A stretch of DNA of 39,178 nt, from assembly GCA_017616445.1 (NCBI GenBank), contig JAFZYE010000036.1, positions 1 to 39,178 on the forward strand. Reading direction: 5' to 3'. Shown here in pieces: positions 18,784 to 26,569 of the stretch (the first letter of the stretch is position 1; every line of letters begins with the position of its first letter). Source of the DNA: Bacteroidaceae bacterium. GTDB lineage: Bacteria > Bacteroidota > Bacteroidia > Bacteroidales > Bacteroidaceae. The notes below the pieces were generated by a model. That model made no database searches, was not told the origin of the DNA, and was given only the letters and a program-made list of their open reading frames with translations. The translations under genes and the position numbers were made by a program.

Positions 18784-19929
18784 TTAGGATTCCTGAAGTT
18801 TCTTCTTCAAGGCATCGATGGCATCGTCCAAAGCCTCGATGGCTTCGATGGCATCACCTGCCGACTTGTCCTGATAGTACAGTGCAAACGGACGGCGCAT
18901 GCTGTTCACCTTCGAGAGTGCCGTTTCGAATGCGGCTTTCACATCAGCAGCTTCTTTTGCATAATGGCTCATGGCGTATGCCATCAGCGAAGTCGCAGCA
19001 TACGAAGTCGTCTTATCAGCACCACCATTGATAGCAAAGGCACATGAGAGTACGTTATCATAGAAGTCCTGAACAGAGTTGTAGGCATGAGGCGACTCGA
19101 TGTAGTTCTTGTCCTCACCTGTGTAAGGGTGACCAATCTTTGAGTGCGCAACCTCATCGAGGATATCCTGACATCCTTCAAGAATTTGTACGGACGCCAA
19201 CGTGATGGTAGAATAGGTAGAACCTGCCTTACCTGCATTGACGAAGTTCTCACCGTAGTTACGGGATTCGAACTCAGCTTCTTCAAGCATCTCTTTCTGC
19301 TCCTCATTGACTGTTCCACCCCATGCAGAAACGAGTTTCACGGATGCGAGGTAGAGATCTTGTGCAGCTGTCAGGCAGAACCACTTCTCATTATCAGTAA
19401 TAGCTGAAATCTGACGAGGCTGGCCTTCGCGGAACAACAGATACTCCACAGCATGGAAACCTGTGAGGCTCTGACCTGTTGCGATAGCCTCAGCTACAAT
19501 AGCTTGTGCATCCTCATCCTCTGCAAGATCAGGATAGCGTGAAATGTAGTTATCGAACGCAGCACGGTCGAATGGCCATGTGTCGGTATGAGGGTCGATT
19601 CCGAAGTCCGTAGCTGGACCATAGAGGAACGACTCAGACTGCTCCCAATACTGACGTGCTTTCTTCCAAAGGGCACATGCATTGTTCACATCTTCCTGTG
19701 TATCCATTTCATCAATGGCATCCACCAACTGCTCGTTGGCATTCATCAGGTTGGTGTAGATAGGCAGAACTGTTTTGCTTACCATCTCTTGATTGGTTGT
19801 TACGAGGAAGGTCTCCTTTGCAGCCTGTTCGTTCTCATTGTTGTTGTCGTCATCATCGCTACAAGCGGTGAACGAGAGCATTGCAGCCATCATGGCTGCG
19901 ATACTGAGTAATACTTTCTGTTTCATCAT
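18784..19929 (-). CDS. Imelysin-family lipoprotein (peptidase M75 fold)
   Basis: 381-residue surface or periplasmic lipoprotein. The signal peptide ends in the lipobox LSFTAC (Cys23), followed by an Asp/Asn-rich spacer. The conserved imelysin motif GxHxxE appears as GFHAVE near residue 162. Imelysins (IrpA, EfeO-like) are linked to iron uptake; peptidase activity is doubtful in the family. It stands between a porin-like gene and a di-heme c-type lipoprotein, the usual setting for such proteins. A role in capturing iron or another ligand is an inference from family and context. Confidence 0.9.
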   Translation of the reverse strand: MMKQKVLLSIAAMMAAMLSFTACSDDDDNNNENEQAAKETFLVTTNQEMVSKTVLPIYTNLMNANEQLVDAIDEMDTQEDVNNACALWKKARQYWEQSESFLYGPATDFGIDPHTDTWPFDRAAFDNYISRYPDLAEDEDAQAIVAEAIATGQSLTGFHAVEYLLFREGQPRQISAITDNEKWFCLTAAQDLYLASVKLVSAWGGTVNEEQKEMLEEAEFESRNYGENFVNAGKAGSTYSTITLASVQILEGCQDILDEVAHSKIGHPYTGEDKNYIESPHAYNSVQDFYDNVLSCAFAINGGADKTTSYAATSLMAYAMSHYAKEAADVKAAFETALSKVNSMRRPFALYYQDKSAGDAIEAIEALDDAIDALKKKLQES

Positions 19930-19936
19930 TTTATTT

Positions 19937-20040
19937 ACTATTTAACTATTTTCTATTGACTATTGTTTCTTATTGAACTATTCCCTATTTTGCTATTTTT
20001 AGATCCACCCCAGCCCTCCTTGAAAGGAGGGAGCAGAAGT
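19937..20040. repeat. Short-unit and palindromic repeats between porin and imelysin genes
   Basis: Units such as CTATTTA and CTATTGA recur at roughly 7-bp spacing (19937-19996). They are followed by a GC-rich palindrome with arms CCCTCCTT and AAGGAGGG (20013-20032). No promoter consensus is clear. Confidence 0.65.
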
Positions 20041-20045
20041 CCTTT

Positions 20046-21341
20046 TTACAAGAACCATCCACAATAGGCAACACCTATCGACACTCTCGGTTCGTTGTTG
20101 TAGTCGCTCTTGAGGAAGCGTTCACTCCACTCACCTTTCACAACGACTTCCTTCACAGGATAGTAGTTCACACCCAAAGCCACACGGGTATTGTCGCACC
20201 ATCCGTAAGCCGACTTCTGACGTCCTGCTGCGTAAGAGTTGTATTTCTCGAATCGACCAAAGAGATAGAGTTTCTGCGTGTCTTTCAGCTTCTGCACTTG
20301 CGAGAAGATGTTATATCCTGCCTCGATGCCTACAGAATAGGCGTTCTTGGCAACGGGTTGATGCTTCGATGGACTTCCGTCCTGTCCTGAATGGGTTGGA
20401 AAGTTCTTGTTGAATGATGTAATGGCTACATGATCGCTCAGATAAGCATAGTCGGCATTTCCACGTACAATCCAATTCCAGCGGTCGAGCATAAAGTCGA
20501 ACGAGCCAATTGCGAGGTTACCCTTCACCTTATTATATGTAGTACCTATCGAACGAAGTGTGTTCTTGAACGTGCTGCCAAAATAGCCGCTAAGACTCAG
20601 GCGCAGACCTTTTATCGAGTAGTTGTCGATACGCATGGATGCTGCATAGTTGTTCGCAATCTTAAACTCGTATGGACTGGTAGCACCATAATGTACGAAA
20701 CTCTGGCTACCGAAACGTTCTGAGTCAAGTCCAGAAAGGAACTGAACTTCATAACGCCAATCGCTCACACGTCCCCACAACGAAACACCCACTTGATGCC
20801 AAGTGCAAGGGAAGAGGATGTTCTCACCTTCAGGACGATAGCAGGTGAAGAACTCAGTAGGCATGTGACTCTTGTTGGTTGCACCCACAGGTACCACGAT
20901 TTCACCCATCTTGATGTTGAATTCACCTTGTCCGAACCGTTTGTTAATCCAGAACTGCTCCAGAGCCACTTCTCCACCCTTCTCTGTCTCTGCCTCGTAT
21001 TCGCCTGCCTCATCGGCATCCATCTCTACAGCCGATTCCGTACCGCCGTGATCGAACTCTATCTCGCTACCCATCGTCCATCCGTGTCCGAAGTCGTAGC
21101 CTATATTCAGTGTCACATGAGGAAGGTCGAAACGTCCATGACTCGGATCGTCCTTATGGTCGCCCGCGCGTGTGTACCTATATATATTATCACTATAGAA
21201 GTTGCGAGTCATCACAGCCTCACCATAACCACCAAGCGAAAGACGCGATGTCTTCTCTGATGACTGAGCAGACGCACTTACCGTGACTCCCATCACAGCA
21301 AATATAATCGCTCCCTTGTGCAAAAACCTATTATAATCCAT
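20046..21341 (-). CDS. Porin-like outer-membrane beta-barrel protein
   Basis: A 431-residue protein with a cleavable signal peptide (MDYNRFLHKGAIIFAVMG, then ASAQ). Alternating amphipathic strands end in a C-terminal aromatic (YCGWFL), typical of outer-membrane barrels. Stretches such as VTLNIGYDFGHGWTMGSEIEF and INKRFGQGEFNIKMGEIVVP look like strands of phosphate-selective or short-chain porins. The ATG at 21341 is chosen because it directly precedes the signal peptide and follows a promoter at 21371-21378; the longer frame would start upstream of that promoter. First gene of the porin, imelysin, di-heme and CcsBA group. Its substrate is not evident. Confidence 0.82.
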   Translation of the reverse strand: MDYNRFLHKGAIIFAVMGVTVSASAQSSEKTSRLSLGGYGEAVMTRNFYSDNIYRYTRAGDHKDDPSHGRFDLPHVTLNIGYDFGHGWTMGSEIEFDHGGTESAVEMDADEAGEYEAETEKGGEVALEQFWINKRFGQGEFNIKMGEIVVPVGATNKSHMPTEFFTCYRPEGENILFPCTWHQVGVSLWGRVSDWRYEVQFLSGLDSERFGSQSFVHYGATSPYEFKIANNYAASMRIDNYSIKGLRLSLSGYFGSTFKNTLRSIGTTYNKVKGNLAIGSFDFMLDRWNWIVRGNADYAYLSDHVAITSFNKNFPTHSGQDGSPSKHQPVAKNAYSVGIEAGYNIFSQVQKLKDTQKLYLFGRFEKYNSYAAGRQKSAYGWCDNTRVALGVNYYPVKEVVVKGEWSERFLKSDYNNEPRVSIGVAYCGWFL

Positions 21342-21370
21342 TTTCTTTTTATTGTGCTTCAAATTTTTTG

Positions 21371-21378
21371 CAAAGGTA
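21371..21378 (-). promoter_or_regulatory. Promoter -7 element before the porin gene
   Basis: TACCTTTG on the minus strand matches the Bacteroidota -7 consensus TAnnTTTG. It lies about 30 bp before the chosen start and just after the regulator gene stop at 21451, so the porin group has its own promoter. Confidence 0.7.
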
Positions 21379-21450
21379 CGGCAAAAACACAGAAGCGGCA
21401 ATACTCAAAAATGAGTAAAGCCGCTTCCAATAGCTTCTGAGGCGTTATGC

Positions 21451-22449
21451 TTATAGCTTGATTTCTTCTAATGTCACCAATTTATTCACTACACAGAAGA
21501 TAGCGATACCTGCTGAAGAATGGATATTCAGTTTACGGGCGATATTGCGACGATGGGTGGTGACGGTATTGAAACTGATGTTCAGCTGGTCAGCAATTTC
21601 CTTATTCGACAGACCCTTCGCCACACATACAGCGATGGCCTGTTCACGATCAGACAGCATCTTCGAAGCATTCTCTGCTGTTGCTGTATGGTTTCCTCCA
21701 TCCGTATGATGATGCTGACTCATTCGCTTGCGTTCCAGCTTTCGCACAAGCGGCAACAGCATCTCGTCTTCTATCTGACAATGAATCCGTATGTCCTCCT
21801 CAATGCGGTAGAGATTATACACCACGTCGTTCAGTTCCTCGTTGATTCCTTCCTGTGGATAGTACTGAAGAAACATCTGAATCAACTCGTGCAGTTTGGC
21901 CACGAAGTCCGAGTTATGGCGATGAGTCACTTGCTTTTCCTCCTCCACATACGACCCACTCATCAGACTCTCTGCATAGGCAAACACCTCGTGCTCCTCA
22001 TGTGCCACATGAGACTGCACCTCAGCAACATACATATCGAAATACTTCACCAACAGGAAGGCCACTTCGTTCTGCAACGAACAGTCCATTGCGGTGAAGA
22101 GCGTCTTACGCATTTGAGGCAACTGATGGTCCATCAGATAAGTATGTGTCCGCTTTAGGTAATCCAACAACGAACCCATATTGACCAAATCAAGCGACAC
22201 CTTCTTAGGCGAGGCATTCAAATCATAAACGACCTGATTGACCACCGCCAGAAACGTATGCACATCGACATTGTGCATGTGACAGACCTCACTCACAGTC
22301 TTGTCGCCAAATCCCATCGTGATGTTGAAACGCGCCACAACCTGCATCAAGCGGTAGTCGCACTCAATAATCCGGTAAAACCTGTCAGTTGGTTTGAATT
22401 CATTCCTGTCCATAAACACAAACTTTAACTCCTCTTTCTTATTTCGCAA
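21451..22449 (-). CDS. RIC/hemerythrin-like di-iron protein fused to a LuxR-type DNA-binding domain
   Basis: A 332-residue protein with three parts. The N-terminal stretch (about 20-80; ARFNITMGFGDKTVSEVCHMHNVD) resembles the ScdA_N/DUF542 domain. The middle (about 100-235) is a hemerythrin-like four-helix bundle with metal-ligand candidates in HTYLMDHQ, HVAHEEHE, HELIQMF and HCQIEDEMLLP. The end (about 265-330) is a LuxR/GerE helix-turn-helix (LSDREQAIAVCVAKGLSNKEIADQ, split here by LNISFNTVTTHRRN). RIC proteins (YtfE/ScdA) respond to nitric oxide and repair iron-sulfur centres; fusion to a DNA-binding domain suggests a sensor-regulator. The ATG at 22413 (MDRNEF) is an alternative start. It is encoded directly before the porin/imelysin/di-heme group on the same strand, so it may control that group. 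The signal sensed is inferred. Confidence 0.85.
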   Translation of the reverse strand: MRNKKEELKFVFMDRNEFKPTDRFYRIIECDYRLMQVVARFNITMGFGDKTVSEVCHMHNVDVHTFLAVVNQVVYDLNASPKKVSLDLVNMGSLLDYLKRTHTYLMDHQLPQMRKTLFTAMDCSLQNEVAFLLVKYFDMYVAEVQSHVAHEEHEVFAYAESLMSGSYVEEEKQVTHRHNSDFVAKLHELIQMFLQYYPQEGINEELNDVVYNLYRIEEDIRIHCQIEDEMLLPLVRKLERKRMSQHHHTDGGNHTATAENASKMLSDREQAIAVCVAKGLSNKEIADQLNISFNTVTTHRRNIARKLNIHSSAGIAIFCVVNKLVTLEEIKL

Positions 22450-22468
22450 TCGAATTCTAATTCGAGCG

Positions 22469-22476
22469 CAAAGTTA
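22469..22476 (-). promoter_or_regulatory. Promoter -7 element of the hemerythrin-LuxR gene
   Basis: TAACTTTG on the minus strand fits TAnnTTTG. A TTG lies about 20 bp upstream within the GGGGGTTGTG stretch. Transcription would start near 22463, about 14 bp before the first ATG. Confidence 0.68.
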
Positions 22477-22505
22477 CGCTTTTTTTCTTAATTACACAAC
22501 CCCCA

Positions 22506-22562
22506 TTTATGAGTATCTTCATAAATATAAGGTGTGGTTCGTCTTTGGAGCCACACCTTATA
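22506..22562 (-). terminator. Double hairpin after the phosphatase-like secreted protein gene
   Basis: ATAAGGTGTGG (22528-22538) and CCACACCTTAT (22552-22562) form a perfect 11-bp stem. Next to it ATTTATGA and TCATAAAT (22506-22527) form an 8-bp stem. Both lie just past the stop of the minus-strand gene at 22584. There is no strong run of T after the first stem, so it may stabilise the 3' end rather than terminate by itself. Confidence 0.6.
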
Positions 22563-22583
22563 ATATAATGAAGCTATGAATGC

Positions 22584-25500
22584 TTATCTCACAACTACCT
22601 TCTGAGAGGTTCCGTTGTTGTACTTCACAACATAGACACCCTTCTGGTTGAGTGAGTTAGTTGGGAGTTGTGTACCGCTGATGCTGAAGACACTCTTGAT
22701 ACCAGATGGAGTAGCCTTCTCCTCGAGTTCTACACCCTTGATACCTGTTTCGACAGGATCCATCAACATGATGCTGCGGAACTCTTCAATCTCTTCCATC
22801 GTGATACCTACCTGCTTGGTCCAATAGGTGTCGAACTTATCGCGGAGGGTCTCGCCTTCCAAAGCCTTGACATACTCAATCAGCTTCTGGTGGTCACCAT
22901 CTGCATATCCGCTCTTTGGACGGAGACCTGCGAATGAGAGTGAAGTGAGCTCGTACTCGAGGTTCATCTGCTCCTGAGTGAGACCAAGGAGACCTTCGAG
23001 CAATACAGATACAAGTCCTGTACGGTCAGCACCCCATACACAGTGGTAGTAAACAGCCTTTCCTTCCTTGATGTGGTTAAGGATGAATGGGAACCACTGC
23101 TTGTAGCGAGCCTTTGAATTAGCGTCGCTCATGTGCTCGAGCTTACAGTCGTAACCGCCTTTCTTGAAGAAATAGTCAGCTGCTGGGAATCCGAAGGCAC
23201 ACTTACCTACCGCACCTGGACCGCTGTCGTAGTTCTCGTCCTTACGCAGGTCGATTTCAGCACCTACACCGAGGTCGATGAGTGTCTGACGGTCTTCTGC
23301 TACTGATGGGTGGAGACCATTTGCCTCACCACCACGATAGATCAGTCCGTAGCGAACAATCTTACCGTTCTGAACTGGCCAACCGCCGATATCGCGGATG
23401 TTGTTGATACTTGGTGCATAGATCATACGAACAGGACCCTGAACCAAGAACTTACCACTCTTCAGCACTGCGCCGTCTGCTTCAACCTGGAAGTAGTAAA
23501 CGTTGCCTGGGATAAGGTTTGGCATGTAAGCCATATCTGAACCATCGAGCACCATGCGAGTTGTTGCATCGCTGAGGTCCTTCTGAAGACCATACTTCAC
23601 AACTGCATTCTTCACCTTAGCTGCTGGTACAGGTACACCAATGTTGTGAGGAATGTCGAGACGTGGAGGAGCTGGCTTGAAGTAGTTTTCAATCACCGAC
23701 TTCGTATCAGGCTCAGGATACTTGGTGTTCTCCAGGAACTGACGAGCACGGAGGTTCTCGATGTTTGCTGCGAATACCATATTGTTGGCATCAACATATT
23801 CGAAGTTGGTGAATTGTGATGCGTCGTACTCCTTCTCGTCAAAAGATTCTGTCTTCCATGTAAAGGTTCCAGGAACTCGGTAAACGATTCCACCATCCCA
23901 CATCACTGGAATCTGATCGGGCTGAGCTGCTGCGATGTAAGTAGGCTCGTCAACAACAATCTCATCAACGTCCGCATCTGCCACTACATAGCAAGGAACG
24001 TTTGCTGAGACGTGGTCAACAGGACAGAGCACTGCCTTCTGAGTATTCACGTCGAGCGATCCGATAGCATAGACAGCCTTGAACTTCGATGCAGGGATGT
24101 TGCAAGGAACAGCCAACGGAGTCAGCTCACCTGCCTTGAACTGCTTCTTCAGTACAACGCCTGAGTAAGTATCGTCAGCCTGAGAGGTCTCCTCGGTGAC
24201 GGTAACAGGAGCTGGAGTGCCGTAATAGAGACGGAAGTTGTCGAGAACAATCCATGTCTCGTTTGGAGCACCTGTAACCATGCTTACACCAATCGTGAGG
24301 TTGCCGTCCTCAGCATGAGTAGCAGTAAACTCGTTCCAATAGTGTCCGTGATCGATTGCCTGCTTGGCAATATCTGGAGTCTTGATGTAGTTAGAACGGT
24401 TATTTGCATCAACATAATGGCTGTGTGGATAACCAAGTCCGCTTACGACTGCATAGACATCGGCAGATTTATGGTGCTTACCAACCAACATGTAGCATCC
24501 GTCAGCGAAGATACTCTTCAGTGGCGAAATATTGGTCTGGAAGTTGTCGATGTAGAGATTACCCTTGATGACATCCTTGCCACGCTCATAGTTAGCCAAA
24601 GCCTGCTTCCACTCGCCGTTACGATAGAAGCCCTGTACTTTCACTGTGTATTCGCCGGCAGGCATGTCTTTGATAATCTGCGAAATACGGGCAGACTTGC
24701 TACCTCCGAAGTACTCTACAAGGCCGTTTGCCAACTTGAAGGTGTTGCTGGTAATGGTCCAACCCTTCACACCATTGGCAAACGCTGGGTTATTCACGAA
24801 GCTTGTGATGTCGTACTGACCAGCTTTAGCAGGAACATTCTTCATCAGCTTGAAGAGTTCAGCACGGAGTGTAGCCTTTGCGTTAGTCACATCTTCATCC
24901 GACAGGCTACCTGCTGCCAACTGAGCCTTGAGTCCATCAACTATTGCATAGTATGAACTTGGGTCTGACGACTGGTCAGCAATCGCATTGTAGACATCAA
25001 ACTGCTCTGCTGCTGCCTCCGATGCCTTGAAGTAACGAGTGAGCGTTACATTCGCAAAGGTGAACCAGTTAGAGCCGTATGTATTCTGCACAATATCACT
25101 TCTGCTGATAGCTGGAACTGCATACTTCAGTGTCAGTTTACCATCCTTCACGTATGCCCACACTGTTGTGGTGTAGATAGGATTGGTTGTGAAGTTTTCG
25201 AAATGACTACGAGAGTAAGGTTTAGAAGTGGAGGTACTAACCGTTGTCCACTCTACAGCCTGTACTTTATTGTCATTTGCTGCGAAATAGGCATTACAAA
25301 TGGTGATTTTCTCGTTGTTAGCCATATTGTAGAGATATTCCATACCAGAAGCACGGAAAGTATTCTGGATGGTAGCCTTGTAGATACCATTAGGCACATC
25401 GATGGTCTGAGAAATCTCCATTGCGGTGTTCTGATACAACGTCATTGGCTGTGAATTGTAGGAAATGTTCTGATTTCCTGCCAACACATTCACTGTCCAG

Positions 25501-26111
25501 TTTTCCTGACTAGTTGCCAATGTAGGATTAGCCACCAACTCAGTTGCAGCCTCCTCTGTGTAAGCCTTCAGCGCCTCTTCAAACAGTGCCTTCTTGTCAC
25601 CCTCTGCTGCCAACTTAATGCCTGCAGCCTTTGCTACTGCCTCAATCTGAGCCTGCTCATTTGCTGTGACGATGGCGTCGCGCTCTGCCTGAGTCTTAAA
25701 CTCCCACAAGCATGGGAAGCTCAATGACTGTGGTTCGTTCTTACAAACCAATGTAGGATCGGTGCCTTGATCCACACCCATCAACTCGTCAGCAGTGAAA
25801 GCCACGGTGTAGCCACCTTCTACTTCAGAGATGGTAGCGTAGGCAGCACTCGACTGATCGCCCTTAACCGCTGTGCCGCTCTGAGCTACATAGCGACCGT
25901 TGTCGAGGAACATCAGCGAATAGCCCGACGTACCTTTCTTGATTTCAACAGGAATACCGAACGCATCAACGTTAGCGCCCGTAGCCGAACGGCTGAGGAA
26001 CACCTTGCAAGCGGTGTTGTACAGATAATACTTGCCTTCGGGCTGTGCAGCCACCTGCAAGCACACCATTACCATCAAACAGGCAATGGACCATTTGATT
26101 GTTTTTTTCAT
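22584..26111 (-). CDS. Large secreted multi-domain protein with C-terminal tyrosine-phosphatase-like domain
   Basis: A 1175-residue exported protein; signal peptide MKKTIKWSIACLMVMVCLQV, then AAQ. The start at 26111 is chosen over the upstream frame because it opens the signal peptide. The first 120 residues look like a lectin-like fold. Two jelly-roll type modules follow (one with NPAFANGVKGWT, near residue 440). From about residue 900 a Y_phosphatase3-like domain begins (RDIGGWPVQNGKIVRYGLIYRG), with the CX5R active site in HCVWGADRTG near residue 1024. The last residues (KGVYVVKYNNGTSQKVVVR) resemble the end of a type IX secretion sorting domain. A surface phosphatase acting on phosphotyrosine or phosphoinositides is possible; the substrate is unknown. 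Confidence 0.82.
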   Translation of the reverse strand: MKKTIKWSIACLMVMVCLQVAAQPEGKYYLYNTACKVFLSRSATGANVDAFGIPVEIKKGTSGYSLMFLDNGRYVAQSGTAVKGDQSSAAYATISEVEGGYTVAFTADELMGVDQGTDPTLVCKNEPQSLSFPCLWEFKTQAERDAIVTANEQAQIEAVAKAAGIKLAAEGDKKALFEEALKAYTEEAATELVANPTLATSQENWTVNVLAGNQNISYNSQPMTLYQNTAMEISQTIDVPNGIYKATIQNTFRASGMEYLYNMANNEKITICNAYFAANDNKVQAVEWTTVSTSTSKPYSRSHFENFTTNPIYTTTVWAYVKDGKLTLKYAVPAISRSDIVQNTYGSNWFTFANVTLTRYFKASEAAAEQFDVYNAIADQSSDPSSYYAIVDGLKAQLAAGSLSDEDVTNAKATLRAELFKLMKNVPAKAGQYDITSFVNNPAFANGVKGWTITSNTFKLANGLVEYFGGSKSARISQIIKDMPAGEYTVKVQGFYRNGEWKQALANYERGKDVIKGNLYIDNFQTNISPLKSIFADGCYMLVGKHHKSADVYAVVSGLGYPHSHYVDANNRSNYIKTPDIAKQAIDHGHYWNEFTATHAEDGNLTIGVSMVTGAPNETWIVLDNFRLYYGTPAPVTVTEETSQADDTYSGVVLKKQFKAGELTPLAVPCNIPASKFKAVYAIGSLDVNTQKAVLCPVDHVSANVPCYVVADADVDEIVVDEPTYIAAAQPDQIPVMWDGGIVYRVPGTFTWKTESFDEKEYDASQFTNFEYVDANNMVFAANIENLRARQFLENTKYPEPDTKSVIENYFKPAPPRLDIPHNIGVPVPAAKVKNAVVKYGLQKDLSDATTRMVLDGSDMAYMPNLIPGNVYYFQVEADGAVLKSGKFLVQGPVRMIYAPSINNIRDIGGWPVQNGKIVRYGLIYRGGEANGLHPSVAEDRQTLIDLGVGAEIDLRKDENYDSGPGAVGKCAFGFPAADYFFKKGGYDCKLEHMSDANSKARYKQWFPFILNHIKEGKAVYYHCVWGADRTGLVSVLLEGLLGLTQEQMNLEYELTSLSFAGLRPKSGYADGDHQKLIEYVKALEGETLRDKFDTYWTKQVGITMEEIEEFRSIMLMDPVETGIKGVELEEKATPSGIKSVFSISGTQLPTNSLNQKGVYVVKYNNGTSQKVVVR

Positions 26112-26190
26112 TCTTTCGGTAGTTTGATTATAATTGTTAATAATGTTACTTGTAAAACGCATTTAATTAGGCAATTTAGTTTTCAGTCAG

Positions 26191-26198
26191 CAAAGTTA
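26191..26198 (-). promoter_or_regulatory. Promoter -7 element of the phosphatase-like gene
   Basis: TAACTTTG on the minus strand fits the -7 consensus. A good -33 element is not visible. It lies 80 bp before the chosen start. Confidence 0.6.
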
Positions 26199-26500
26199 CG
26201 AAATAATTCTTACATCCTACCTTATTTATATCTGTAAGTTGTAAAAAACGGGGGAAAACAACAGTTTATCGATAATTTAAGCTTTTTTCGAGAGCAACAG
26301 GAGCAAAGAGGGGGCTCCTATTTTTTGTTTCCCCTAGGGGCTGCAAAATTTTCCCTTAAGGGTAGCAATTTTTAGGAGCAAGAGAGCCTGTCAACTTTTT
26401 CACATTTTCATTTGCTGATAGCTCTTTGTTGAAAATGTAAATGTCATAATTGGGTAATTGGGTAAGTGAATACTTTTGAAGGGGGAAAAAATTTTAAAAA
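26199..26500. other. Structured non-coding stretch between divergent secreted-protein genes
   Basis: No gene seen. Between 26295 and 26390 several inverted repeats are packed together. AGGAGC pairs with GCTCCT, followed by ATTTTTTG. GCTCCTA and TAGGAGC flank the perfect palindromes CCCCTAGGGG and CCCTTAAGGG. The rest is A/T-rich with no further signal until the promoter of the LRR gene. Confidence 0.5.
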
Positions 26501-26503
26501 TTG

Positions 26504-26535
26504 TTTGGTGGAATAAACGTTTTGTTGTATTTTTG
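26504..26535 (+). promoter_or_regulatory. Promoter of the BspA-like gene
   Basis: TTTG (26504-26507), a 20-bp gap and TATTTTTG (26528-26535) match the Bacteroidota -33/-7 pattern. The surrounding AAATTGTTTGGT is identical to the -33 region of the aromatic operon promoter at 29041. Confidence 0.8.
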
Positions 26536-26569
26536 CAATCGATATATAACTAAACTTACCCTAATTACA

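Noticed and set aside
26301..26330. AGGAGC/GCTCCT hairpin with a T-rich run as a terminator
   Set aside because: No plus-strand gene ends before it and it sits between divergent promoters; it is recorded only as structured DNA.
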